From: Pararhodobacter zhoushanensis
GTDB lineage: Bacteria; Pseudomonadota; Alphaproteobacteria; Rhodobacterales; Rhodobacteraceae
Assembly (NCBI RefSeq): GCF_003990445.1
Contig: NZ_REEZ01000004.1
Coordinates: 1-64,000, forward strand
Direction: 5' to 3'
Length of the DNA: 64,000 nucleotides
Below are positions 1 to 7,986 of this stretch, piece after piece. The stretch's first letter is position 1; every line of letters begins with the position of its first letter. The notes under the pieces were generated by a model. It did not search any database. It was not told where the DNA came from and saw nothing but the letters and a program-made list of their open reading frames with translations. The translations under genes were made by a program, and so were the position numbers.

Positions 1-53
1 AGGTGTTCCTCTCGGCCATCGCCCTCGCTGCGACCGTTCTCTTCTGGCTTTGA
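1..53 (+). CDS. C-terminal end of a truncated membrane protein gene
   Basis: In frame 3 the first bases encode a run of hydrophobic residues (VFLSAIALAATVLFWL) ending at a TGA at 51-53. This looks like the last transmembrane helix of a protein whose gene begins before the window. With only 16 residues visible no family can be assigned. The GC-rich codon use matches the bulk of the window and contrasts with the AT-richer ORF that follows. Confidence 0.4.
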   Translation, partial: VFLSAIALAATVLFWL

Positions 54-99
54 AAATCAATGAGTCTGGAACCTAGGCATTCGCGGGTTTGCAATTGTA

Positions 100-396
100 G
101 TGTCTCGGAGCTTTAAGAAGCTCGAAGACAAAATGCCAAGCCTTGTGGCGGAAATGCGAGACGATATAGCTGGCGCGCCATTCACTCGTGAATTCATCAT
201 TGGATCCAAGAACTGGTCTTACAATGGCGACCCAGAGAAACCCATTTTCTCTTATTATTTCGAAGACCATGACAACTTAAAGTCGATGCTTAAAGTTATG
301 CAAAATTATGACGCGATCATTGAAACCACCTACAACAATACCGACCGATTTGAGTTTACAGAAGATTTCGCAGAATATCTCCTGTTGCCCGTTTGA
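100..396 (+). CDS. small hypothetical protein of atypical base composition
   Basis: This ORF encodes 98 residues from a GTG start. It is the first usable start after an in-frame stop at 61-63, and I see no strong ribosome binding site. The protein is soluble, rich in Asp, Glu, Phe and Tyr, and has no signal peptide or membrane segment. I do not recognise a family. The gene is clearly AT-richer than its neighbours and uses codons such as TTA, AAA and ATT that are rare elsewhere in the window, which suggests recent acquisition. It could be a fragment of a larger gene or a chance ORF in a foreign segment. Confidence 0.4.
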   Translation: MSRSFKKLEDKMPSLVAEMRDDIAGAPFTREFIIGSKNWSYNGDPEKPIFSYYFEDHDNLKSMLKVMQNYDAIIETTYNNTDRFEFTEDFAEYLLLPV

Positions 397-668
397 CTCT
401 TTCAATCAAGGTTCACATTCGAGCTGAGTTGCCAGTGCTCTGTTTTGTGTTTCCTAAGAGCGGACTTTAGCTACACTGCAGAAAATAGGTAAAGTGCGCT
501 CGAAGCGGCCGTTCGCTGCGATCTGCGCCAAGGTCCGGCTCTTCATTTTGGGGCAGTTGATGACGTAAAGGCCCGTTTCGTCTGACGTCTGGCACATCGC
601 GGCCTCCGGTCTGCGCAGGAGAGCACCGGCGGCGGCCACAGGTCTCCACGAGCCGTGTCGCAGACGGC
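397..668. other. intergenic stretch without a convincing gene
   Basis: The stretch runs between the small AT-rich ORF and the stop of the P450 gene. Base composition rises from AT-rich at the left to GC-rich near 600, so a junction between acquired and native DNA probably lies here. Two overlapping minus-strand ORFs of about 60 codons (454-649) have no recognisable product and no good start signal. No hairpin followed by a T-run was found. Confidence 0.3.
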
Positions 669-1832
669 CTATGCGTCCCAGGCCACCGGCATCCTGAGCG
701 GCCCCCGGAAGGCCCAGCCGCCGAAGGGCGTCTCGCCGTCCAGCCGCAGGCCCGGCAGCCGCTCGAAGATCATCGGCATGGCCACCTCGGCGATCAGGCA
801 GCGCGAGGCCCAGGCCCCGGCGCAGAAATGCGGCCCGGCACCAAAGGCGACCGAAGGCCCGGCGTCCTGCGTCAGGTCGAACACATCGGGGCGGGCAAAG
901 ACGTTTTCATCCCGGTTGCCGGATGAGAACATCAGGAACACGCGGTCTTCGGGCTCGAACTGCACGCCGTGCAGGGTATAGGGCTGCGCCACGCGGCGGG
1001 GCGACATGGCGACGGGGGCGATCCAGCGGGCGTATTCCTCGAAGGCAGCCAGCCAGGTGACCTGACCGGATTGCACGAGCGCCAGTTGGTCAGGGTGGGT
1101 CAGCATCGCCCATGTCAGGCCCGCGATCACATCGCGCGGCTCGTTCTGCCCGCCCGAGATCGCCAGTTTCACATTGGCGCGGATTGAGGCCTCGCTCAGA
1201 CCGGCCTGCATCTGCACCGAGAGCAACGAGGCATCCGGGTTGTCGCGCAGCACCGGCATGCGCTCATCGATATAGCGGTCGATCGCGGCGGTGCAGTCGT
1301 TGCAGCGCGCCTCAACCGCCGGATCGCCCGCATAGTTGGAGATGCCATCCATCATCCCCTGACTGACGCGGTCCATTTCCTGCCACGAGATCTGCGTCAG
1401 GCCGGTGATCACCTTGAGCGCCTCACCGGAAATGCGCGTGGCAATGTCGCGCAGCATGTCGGCGCGGGTCTGGGGGCGCAGTTCGACAAGGATTTCGGCG
1501 GTGAAGCTCTGGAATTGCGCTTTCCACGTATCGCGGACGGTGCGCGGTGAGACGGTGGGGAAGATCGCCTTGCGCTCGATGCTATGCGCCTCGCCATCCT
1601 TGCGCATCATGTTCTGGCCCATGAGCACGCTCATCAGCCCGCCGGGCTGGTCGGACGAGAAGATGTCGATCTTCTTTTCATTGATGAAGATGTCGTCGCG
1701 CCGGGTCAGCAGCGTTGCCCCCAGTTGCGGGACATAGGCGACCGGGGCCTGCGCGCGCATGCGTTTGAGGGTGGGATAGGGATCAGCCCAGAACGCTTTG
1801 AGGTCGATGTCGAAGACGGGTGCGGTCGACAT
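669..1832 (-). CDS. cytochrome P450
   Basis: The gene encodes a soluble bacterial class I-type P450 of 387 residues, the usual length for the family. P450s insert one oxygen atom into an organic substrate using electrons from a ferredoxin and a reductase, neither of which is encoded nearby. The heme-binding loop FGAGPHFCAG is intact, with the axial Cys near residue 337, and an ExxR motif (EYAR) is seen near residue 268. The I-helix segment reads SGGQNEPRD rather than the commonest AGxDT pattern. The ATG at 1832 was chosen because GGGAGG lies five bases upstream; a longer in-frame extension to 1892 has no such site. The substrate cannot be inferred. Confidence 0.9.
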   Translation of the reverse strand: MSTAPVFDIDLKAFWADPYPTLKRMRAQAPVAYVPQLGATLLTRRDDIFINEKKIDIFSSDQPGGLMSVLMGQNMMRKDGEAHSIERKAIFPTVSPRTVRDTWKAQFQSFTAEILVELRPQTRADMLRDIATRISGEALKVITGLTQISWQEMDRVSQGMMDGISNYAGDPAVEARCNDCTAAIDRYIDERMPVLRDNPDASLLSVQMQAGLSEASIRANVKLAISGGQNEPRDVIAGLTWAMLTHPDQLALVQSGQVTWLAAFEEYARWIAPVAMSPRRVAQPYTLHGVQFEPEDRVFLMFSSGNRDENVFARPDVFDLTQDAGPSVAFGAGPHFCAGAWASRCLIAEVAMPMIFERLPGLRLDGETPFGGWAFRGPLRMPVAWDA

Positions 1833-1952
1833 GGTTTCCTCCCAGCGTCGTGGCGGGGGTATCTGACCGGCGCGGCGTTGCGCTGTCAACACGCTGGTAG
1901 GTTGGGTGCGCAGGGCCTAGGCTTTGGGAGGAATGGTGAAGTGGAGAGTGCA

Positions 1953-2615
1953 ATGGTGTCGGTGGTCATGCTGGGGGCGAGTGGTGCGGTGGGTGCCGCG
2001 GCCTTGCGGACGCTCAAGGCGATGCCGCAAGTGGCGCGGGTCACGCTGCTGAGCCGCCGGGCGACGGGGCTGGCGGGCGGGAAGGTGGCCGAGCAGGTGG
2101 TCGATGTGGCCGATCCAGCCAGCTATGCCGCGCATCTGGTCGGGCATGAGGCGGCGCTCTGCACGCTGGGGGTGGGCGAGCCGTCGAAGGCGTCGCGGGA
2201 GGAATTCACGCGGGTGGACCACGATATTCCGCTGGCCTTCGGGCAGGCCTGCCGTGACGCCGGGGTGGCGCATTTCGGGCTTCTGGCGGCAGTGGGCAGC
2301 GATTCCGGCTCGCGCATCTTTTATGCCCGCACGAAGGGGCAGCTTGAGGACGGGTTGCGGGGCATGGGTTTTGCGCGGCTGAGCCTGTTCCATCCCAGCA
2401 TGATCCTGACGCCCCAGAACCGCTATGGCGCGTCGCAGGCGCTGATGCTGGCGGTGTGGCCGTAGCTGAAACCGCTGCTGGCCGGGGGGCTGCGCAAGTA
2501 TCGCGGGATCAGGGTTGAGGATCTGGGGGCCGCGATGGCGCGCGATGTGTTGCGGGGCGGCGCGGGGGTTCAGGTGCTGGAATGGGATGCGATCATGGCA
2601 CTGGCGGGCACATAG
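1953..2615 (+). pseudogene. NAD(P)-binding oxidoreductase (TIP30/NmrA-like) interrupted by an in-frame amber stop
   Basis: The reading frame opens with a Rossmann motif (GASGAVG) and continues with the FYARTKGQLE segment typical of TIP30/HTATIP2-like SDR proteins. It stops at a TAG at 2463-2465 after VWP. The same frame then runs on without interruption, encoding a plausible C-terminus that includes the segment IRVEDLGAAMARDV, to a TAG at 2613-2615. The two parts together give about 220 residues, the expected family length. One substitution in a sense codon such as CAG or TGG would explain the stop. The start could also be GTG at 1941, which has GGAGG nine bases upstream. The gene diverges from the P450 gene. 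The truncated 170-residue product may still be made but lacks the end of the fold. Confidence 0.7.
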
Positions 2616-2617
2616 CA

Positions 2618-2657
2618 AAACGCGCCCCGGTTGGGGGGCGCGTTTCGGTCGTTTTTT
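2618..2657. terminator. bidirectional intrinsic terminator between the SDR pseudogene and mdh
   Basis: An inverted repeat (AAACGCGCCCC paired with GGGGCGCGTTT around a short GT-rich loop) is followed by a T-run on the plus strand. The opposite flank is A-rich, so it can also serve mdh, whose stop lies just to the right. Confidence 0.75.
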
Positions 2658-2664
2658 AGGGCGA

Positions 2665-3639
<975 letters not shown>

Positions 3640-3681
3640 TCAGGTTGTTGGTTGGCGACCTGACTAAGACCTCCAATGCCG

Positions 3682-3690
3682 TCACGCAAG
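3682..3690 (-). promoter_or_regulatory. CTTGCGTGA motif upstream of mdh
   Basis: CTTGCGTGA reads on the minus strand 55 bases upstream of the mdh start, inside the 11-mer GCTTGCGTGAC. The same 11-mer occurs at 7104-7114 upstream of sdhC, and a 9-base version lies at 7072-7080. It could be a -35 region (TTGCGT) or an operator shared by two TCA-cycle transcription units. Confidence 0.4.
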
Positions 3691-3765
3691 CCTCGCGGCG
3701 GTGCAGCACGATAGATTATGACGCTGTTATCGCTGCCAGCGACGCATTCTGACCTTTGTGTCGCA

Positions 3766-4059
3766 TTACGCCGGTGCGCCGCGCGCCGGCTGCAGGCCCT
3801 GGGTCGCGGTGAACCCGTTGCCATTGGCCAGAAGGCACGAACGCCCGTCCGGCAGGTTCAGCACGAGGGTCCAGGTGCCCGACTCGGCGGCAAAAAGATC
3901 AATCGTTGCGCCGCGCGCGGCCTGACCGGTGGCGAGTCGCTCTTCGCCGCGCTGGTCGATGACAAGGCTGAGCACCCTTTCGCGCGCCGAACAGGGAAGT
4001 TGCTGGGCGCTGGCGACGGCGGGGAAAAGGAGCAGGGCGGCAAGGGCAAGGCGAAGCAT
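3766..4059 (-). CDS. small secreted hypothetical protein
   Basis: The gene encodes 97 residues from the ATG at 4059, which has AAAGG seven bases upstream. A TTG at 4074 would add five residues and is less likely. The N-terminus is a clear signal peptide (MLRLALAALLLFPAVASAQ) with an AxA-type cleavage site near residue 18, so the mature protein of about 79 residues is periplasmic. Two Cys in the mature part (PCSARE and RSCLLAN) could form one disulfide. No family is recognised. It is divergent from the mcl2-like gene and upstream of mdh. Confidence 0.7.
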   Translation of the reverse strand: MLRLALAALLLFPAVASAQQLPCSARERVLSLVIDQRGEERLATGQAARGATIDLFAAESGTWTLVLNLPDGRSCLLANGNGFTATQGLQPARGAPA

Positions 4060-4186
4060 GGGACGACCTTTCAACGGGGGACAGGGGTCACAGCCTGCGC
4101 GTGAAGTGTCTAAAATCCGTTGAAAGCAGCGGTCTCTCTGCGGTGCAGAAATTTAACACTTGCCCTTTGTGTCCGAATTTGGTGCT

Positions 4187-4196
4187 TTGCGCGCAA
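4187..4196. promoter_or_regulatory. perfect 10-bp palindrome upstream of the mcl2-like gene
   Basis: TTGCGCGCAA is a perfect palindrome 22 bases before the ATG at 4219, where an operator overlapping the transcription start could sit. The sequence is short and GC-rich enough to arise by chance, so this is only a candidate site. Confidence 0.25.
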
Positions 4197-4218
4197 TATT
4201 GTTTCACGGGAGAGAATC

Positions 4219-5094
4219 ATGGACAGCCGCCCGTTCCGCTCGGCCCTCTATATACCCGGCTCGAAAGAGCGGGCTCTGGACAAGGCCCGCTCGCTGGCCG
4301 CCGACGCGATCATCTTCGATCTGGAAGACGCTGTCGCGATCGAGGAAAAGGCCAATGCGCGCGAGCTGCTGGCCAACACGCTGGCCTCTGCCGATTACGG
4401 CCCGCGGGCCAAGCTGGTGCGCATTAACGGATTCGATACGGATTGGGGCGATGCTGATCTGGAGGTGATCGCGCTGGCCCGGCCTGAGGCTGTGCTGTTG
4501 CCCAAGGTGAACTCGGCCAGCGACATTCAGGCACTGGCCGCCAAGCTGGAGGGACGGGCCGATACGTCAGAGACGACAATCTGGGCCATGATGGAGACGC
4601 CGCTGGGTATCCTGAACGCGCAGGAAATTGCCGCCGCGCCGCGTATGGCGGGGTTTGTCATGGGCACCAACGATCTGGCCAAGGAGCTGAACTGCCGGTT
4701 CCGCGCCGACCGTCTGCCGCTGCAATATGCCCTGCAAACCTGCCTGATGGCCGCCCGCGCCGCCGGGATCGTGGCGATTGATGGCGTCTATAATGCGTTC
4801 AAGGATGACGCGGGCCTGCGTGCCGAATGCGAACAGGGCCGTGATCTGGGCTTTGACGGCAAAACCCTGATCCACCCGGCGCAGCTGGACGTGGCGAACG
4901 CGGTGTTTGCGCCCGATGAAGCGGCGATTGATCTGGCCCGCCGCCAGATCGCCGCCTTTGACGAGGCGACGGCCAAAGGGCTGGGCGTTGCCGTTGTGGA
5001 TGGCAAGATCGTCGAGAACCTGCATATTGTGACCGCACGCGGCGTGCTGGCGCGCGCCGACGCAATCTTGCAGTTACAAAAGGCGATGAGTTGA
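4219..5094 (+). CDS. mcl2: HpcH/HpaI (CitE-like) family protein, probable (3S)-malyl-CoA thioesterase
   Basis: The product has 291 residues and a TIM-barrel fold of the CitE/malyl-CoA lyase family. The metal/CoA motif DLEDAV lies at residues 34-39, and METPLG and GTNDLAKE follow. Within the Rhodobacteraceae the shorter CitE-like paralogue next to mch is known as Mcl2. It hydrolyses (3S)-malyl-CoA to malate and CoA, the final step of the ethylmalonyl-CoA pathway. The proximity of mch and mdh supports that call over citrate lyase. The ATG at 4219 is preceded by GGGAGAGAATC, while the longer upstream extension lacks a ribosome binding site. The stop overlaps the next start (TGATG), so it is translationally coupled to the nnrU-like gene. 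Malyl-CoA lyase activity cannot be excluded. Confidence 0.8.
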   Translation: MDSRPFRSALYIPGSKERALDKARSLAADAIIFDLEDAVAIEEKANARELLANTLASADYGPRAKLVRINGFDTDWGDADLEVIALARPEAVLLPKVNSASDIQALAAKLEGRADTSETTIWAMMETPLGILNAQEIAAAPRMAGFVMGTNDLAKELNCRFRADRLPLQYALQTCLMAARAAGIVAIDGVYNAFKDDAGLRAECEQGRDLGFDGKTLIHPAQLDVANAVFAPDEAAIDLARRQIAAFDEATAKGLGVAVVDGKIVENLHIVTARGVLARADAILQLQKAMS

Positions 5095-5648
5095 TGGGCT
5101 ATCTCTTACTGATCCTGGGGCTGCTGGCCTGGTCGGTCCCGCATCTGTGGAAACGCTTCGCCCCGGCGCACCGCGCCTCGATGGGCGACAAGGGCAAGCT
5201 GGTGGTGACGGTTGCCTCGTTCGTCGGCATCGCGCTGATGGTGGTGGGCTATCGCATGGCCCCGGTCGACCCGATCTGGCCGGAATCGCGCAGCATGGTG
5301 CCCGTGAACAACCTGCTGATGCTGCTGGCGGTCTATCTGTTCGCGGCCTCTGGCATGAAAACCGTGGTGACGCGCTATGTCCGCCACCCGCAATTGTGGG
5401 GCGTGCGGCTGTGGGCACTGGCGCATTTGATGGTGAACGGCGATCTGGCCTCACTCATCCTGTTCGCCGGGTTGTTCATCTGGGCGCAGGTCGAGGTGGC
5501 GTTCATCAATCGGGCAGACCCGGTCTGGGTCAAGCCGACGGGTCCGGCGAATGTCGGCAAGGAAATCGGCGCGGTCGTCGGGGCCGTGCTGGTGATGGGC
5601 GCGGTGGGCTATGTCCACATTCTGCTTGGCTACAATCCATTCGGGTGA
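5094..5648 (+). CDS. NnrU family integral membrane protein
   Basis: This is a 184-residue polytopic membrane protein with about five or six hydrophobic segments. The first is at residues 2-15, others lie near 38-52, 70-86 and 105-120, and the last is near residues 150-175. Length and spacing fit the NnrU family, first named from denitrification clusters and homologous to the MAPEG-like isoprenylcysteine methyltransferase fold. No nitrite or nitric oxide reductase genes are present here, so a role in denitrification is not supported. The gene overlaps the mcl2-like stop and is followed four bases later by the DUF1737 gene, so the three form one operon. Confidence 0.8.
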   Translation: MGYLLLILGLLAWSVPHLWKRFAPAHRASMGDKGKLVVTVASFVGIALMVVGYRMAPVDPIWPESRSMVPVNNLLMLLAVYLFAASGMKTVVTRYVRHPQLWGVRLWALAHLMVNGDLASLILFAGLFIWAQVEVAFINRADPVWVKPTGPANVGKEIGAVVGAVLVMGAVGYVHILLGYNPFG

Positions 5649-5652
5649 TGCG

Positions 5653-5856
5653 ATGAAACTCTACCGTTTGCTGACCGAGGACGACACGTCGGTGTTTTGC
5701 CACAAGGTGACGGCCGCCCTGAACAAGGGGTGGGAGCTGCACGGCTCGCCCTCTTATGCGTTCGACGCTGGGAAGGGCGTGATGCGCTGCGCGCAGGCCG
5801 TGGTGAAAGAGGCGCCGGGGACGTACACGCCCGAGACCAAGCTGGGCGAGCACTGA
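5653..5856 (+). CDS. DUF1737 domain protein
   Basis: The protein has 67 residues and begins MKLYRLLTEDDT. The pattern of a short strand, a central CHKVTAALNKGWELHGSP segment and a C-terminal strand with CAQAVVK matches DUF1737, a small soluble domain of unknown function. It resembles proteins that describe the size or display of a sequence (GWELHG is the most constant part of the family). The gene lies four bases after the nnrU-like stop and is last in the mcl2-like operon, before a GC-rich hairpin repeat. Confidence 0.75.
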   Translation: MKLYRLLTEDDTSVFCHKVTAALNKGWELHGSPSYAFDAGKGVMRCAQAVVKEAPGTYTPETKLGEH

Positions 5857-5865
5857 GGGCGCGGC

Positions 5866-5962
5866 CGGGGGGCTGCTCGCCCCCCGGACCCCCTCGCCCA
5901 AGGGGGGGAGCACGCTCCCCCCTTGGGGAACCCCCCGTGAGTATTTAGGACAAGATGATGGG
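5866..5962 (+). repeat. 3'-end hairpin/TATTT element, copy A
   Basis: Just after the DUF1737 stop come two G-run/C-run hairpins (about 5868-5885 and 5901-5925). A C-run at 5931-5936 follows, then the core GTGAGTATTTAGGACAAG and ATGATGG ending at 5962. The core matches copy C after fmt (GAGTATTTTCAACAAGATGATGG, 39708-39731) and more distantly copies B, D, E and F. It acts as an intergenic barrier before mch. Confidence 0.65.
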
Positions 5963-5968
5963 CACTGT

Positions 5969-6994
5969 ATGAAGACGACTGCGGGCCGGTTTTTTGAGGA
6001 TTATTCTGTCGGTCAGGTGATCCGCCACGCTGTGCCACGCACGCTGTCGGGGGGGGAGCGGGCGCTGTATCATGCTTTGTACCCGGCACGCGGGGCCCTC
6101 TATTCGTCGGATGAATTTGCGCAGGCATGTGGGCTGCCGAGCAGTCCGCTGGACGATCTGATCGTGTTCCATACGGTCTTTGGCAAGACGGTCCCCGATG
6201 TCAGCCTGAACGCCATCGCCAATCTGGGCTATGCCGAGGGGCGGTTTCTGGCGCCGGTCTATGCGGGCGATACGCTCAGCTCGCAGTCCGAGGTGATCGG
6301 GCTGAAGCAGAACTCGAACGGCAAATCGGGCGTGGTTTATGTGCGCACGACGGGCACCAACCAGCGTGGCCAGCCAGTGCTCTCCTATGTGCGCTGGGTG
6401 ATGGTACGCAAAAGGGACATCGACGCGCCCGCGCCGGTGACACTGGTGCCGGAGCTGGCGACGGTGGTGGCGCCCGGCGATCTGGTGGTGCCGGAGGGGC
6501 TGCATTTCGACAGCTATGATGCCGGGCTGGCGGGCGAGCCGTATCGGTTGGGCGATTACACCGTCGGTGAGGTGATCGAGCATGTCGATGGCGTCACCGT
6601 GGAAGAGGCCGAACATATGCTGGCCACGCGGCTGTGGCAGAACACGGCGAAGGTGCATTTCGACGCGACCTTCCGTCCGGACGGCCAGCGGCTGATTTAC
6701 GGCGGGCATGTCATCAGCCTTGCGCGGGCGCTCAGTTTCAACGGCTTGGCCAATGCGCAGATGATCGTGGCGATCAACGGCGGGGCGCATGTGAACCCGT
6801 GTTTCGCGGGCATGACAGTGCGCGCGTGGTCGCAAGTTCTGGACAAGGCCGAGACCGGCGTGCCCGGCGTTGGCGCAATCCGGTTGCGGCTGGTGGCGAC
6901 CAGCGGAACGGGGTCTGTGCTGCGTGGTGAGGACGGGAAATATGCGCCCGACGTGCTGCTGGACCTCGATTACTGGGCGTTGATGCCGCTTTGA
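5969..6994 (+). CDS. mch: mesaconyl-CoA hydratase (beta-methylmalyl-CoA dehydratase)
   Basis: The product has 341 residues and two MaoC-type hotdog domains, the normal length for Mch. It hydrates mesaconyl-CoA to beta-methylmalyl-CoA in the ethylmalonyl-CoA pathway of acetate assimilation. I recognise the Rhodobacter-type N-terminus (GRFFEDY, SGGERALYHALYPAR) and the central LGYAEGR and LKQNSNG segments. The C-terminal domain carries WQNTAKVHFDA and YGGHVISLAR. The ATG at 5969 follows a poor ribosome binding site within the tail of repeat copy A. It lies between the mcl2-like operon and sdhCDAB, consistent with a carbon-assimilation neighbourhood. Confidence 0.93.
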   Translation: MKTTAGRFFEDYSVGQVIRHAVPRTLSGGERALYHALYPARGALYSSDEFAQACGLPSSPLDDLIVFHTVFGKTVPDVSLNAIANLGYAEGRFLAPVYAGDTLSSQSEVIGLKQNSNGKSGVVYVRTTGTNQRGQPVLSYVRWVMVRKRDIDAPAPVTLVPELATVVAPGDLVVPEGLHFDSYDAGLAGEPYRLGDYTVGEVIEHVDGVTVEEAEHMLATRLWQNTAKVHFDATFRPDGQRLIYGGHVISLARALSFNGLANAQMIVAINGGAHVNPCFAGMTVRAWSQVLDKAETGVPGVGAIRLRLVATSGTGSVLRGEDGKYAPDVLLDLDYWALMPL

Positions 6995-7021
6995 GCCGCG
7001 CGCGGCGACAGGCCATCATCT

Positions 7022-7052
7022 TGTGATCACGCTTTTTCCGAGTGTGATCACA
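7022..7052. promoter_or_regulatory. two TGTGATCAC palindromes 21 bp apart upstream of sdhC
   Basis: TGTGATCAC occurs at 7022-7030 and again, as TGTGATCACA, at 7043-7052. The repeat length is exactly 21 bp, two helical turns, so a dimer pair could bind the same face of DNA. Such short TGATCA-centred palindromes are used by some GntR-type regulators, but no regulator gene is adjacent. The site lies about 150 bases upstream of the sdhC start. Confidence 0.5.
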
Positions 7053-7062
7053 TTAACAGATT

Positions 7063-7126
7063 TTTTTCACCCTTGCGTGAGTTTCAGACAAGTTTCGTTT
7101 AAAGCTTGCGTGACTCGGGTGAAAAA
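7063..7126 (+). promoter_or_regulatory. probable sdh promoter region with direct and inverted repeats
   Basis: The region contains CTTGCGTGA twice, at 7072-7080 and 7105-7113. Both copies are enclosed by a 10-bp inverted repeat, TTTTTCACCC at 7063-7072 and GGGTGAAAAA at 7117-7126. TTGCGT in either copy could be a -35 element; a clear -10 partner is not evident. The longer match GCTTGCGTGAC is shared with the mdh upstream region. Confidence 0.4.
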
Positions 7127-7150
7127 TCCGCTATTGAAACGGCAAGCCAG

Positions 7151-7179
7151 CCGGCCCAAGGGATCCATCTCGGGGCCGG
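7151..7179 (+). other. hairpin in the sdh leader
   Basis: CCGGCCC at 7151-7157 can pair with GGGCCGG at 7173-7179, leaving a 15-base loop. It lies 25 bases before the sdhC start, in what should be the untranslated leader, and could influence translation or mRNA stability. It does not match a riboswitch class known to me. Confidence 0.3.
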
Positions 7180-7203
7180 ACGCGCCAAGAGAGAGGGACC
7201 ATC

Positions 7204-7587
7204 ATGGCTGACGTGAACCGGGGCAACCGGCCGCTTTCCCCGCACCTGCAGGTTTATCGCCTTCCGCTTGTTGCTATCATCTCCATCATGACCCGGATCA
7301 CCGGCGTCGGCATGGTATTGTCGAGCATCTTTGTCGTGTGGTGGTTCGTTGCCGGTGCCTATTCGCCCGACTACTTCGCCACGGCGGACTGGTTGCTGAG
7401 CAGCTGGATCGGCAAGCTGGTGCTGATCGTCTCGCTTTGGGCGCTGTGGTTCCACTTTGCCAACGGCATCCGGCACTTTTTCTTCGACCTTGGTAAAGGG
7501 TTGGAGCTGCCCAGCGTGCAACGGTCAAACTGGTATGTGATCGGCGCCTCGGTGGTGCTGACCGTCCTGACCCTGTTTCTGGTGTGA
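7204..7587 (+). CDS. sdhC: succinate dehydrogenase cytochrome b556 subunit
   Basis: This 127-residue membrane anchor of complex II has three transmembrane segments (about residues 22-47, 63-86 and 104-126). The family signature NRPLSPHLQVYR precedes the first helix, and the heme-ligand region is H(F)ANGIRH near residues 80-86. It carries electrons from the Fe-S subunit to ubiquinone together with SdhD. The ATG has GAGGGA six bases upstream. It is the first gene of sdhCDAB. Confidence 0.95.
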   Translation: MADVNRGNRPLSPHLQVYRLPLVAIISIMTRITGVGMVLSSIFVVWWFVAGAYSPDYFATADWLLSSWIGKLVLIVSLWALWFHFANGIRHFFFDLGKGLELPSVQRSNWYVIGASVVLTVLTLFLV

Positions 7588-7598
7588 CGGAGCGCAAA

Positions 7599-7976
7599 AT
7601 GAGCTATAAAACCGACTATCAGAATGTCGAAGGCCTGGGCAGCGCCGGTGAAGGCGTCCAGCACTTCTGGATCCAGCGCCTGACGGCGATCGCGCTGGTG
7701 CCGCTGGCCATCCTGTTCGTGATCCCCTTCGGCCAGGCCCTTGGTGGCGGCTACGAGGCGCTGATCGCGACCTACGGCCAGTTCGGCCATGCCGTAACGG
7801 CGATGCTGTTCATCGCGGTTGCGTGCTGGCACTTCACCATCGGGCTGCAAGCGGTCATCGAAGATTATACCGCTGGCTTCACGCGTCTGGTCTGGCTGAT
7901 CGCGTCCAAACTGTTTGGCGCGGTTCTGGGCGTCAGCGGCGTCGTCGCCATCGCCACCATCCTGTTCCGCGCCTGA
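7599..7976 (+). CDS. sdhD: succinate dehydrogenase hydrophobic membrane anchor subunit
   Basis: The protein has 125 residues with three predicted transmembrane helices. The start was set at the ATG at 7599, after GGAGCGC, rather than the upstream in-frame codon that overlaps sdh[11 protein letters not shown] opens the first helix and [13 protein letters not shown] is the expected heme/quinone region of SdhD. It lies 11 bases after sdhC and 10 before sdhA. Confidence 0.93.
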   Translation: MSYKTDYQNVEGLGSAGEGVQHFWIQRLTAIALVPLAILFVIPFGQALGGGYEALIATYGQFGHAVTAMLFIAVACWHFTIGLQAVIEDYTAGFTRLVWLIASKLFGAVLGVSGVVAIATILFRA

Positions 7977-7986
7977 GGACGAACCG

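Noticed and set aside
454-649. Two overlapping minus-strand ORFs of about 60 codons
   Set aside because: No recognisable product, no start signal and overlap of each other. They are more likely chance frames at a composition boundary.
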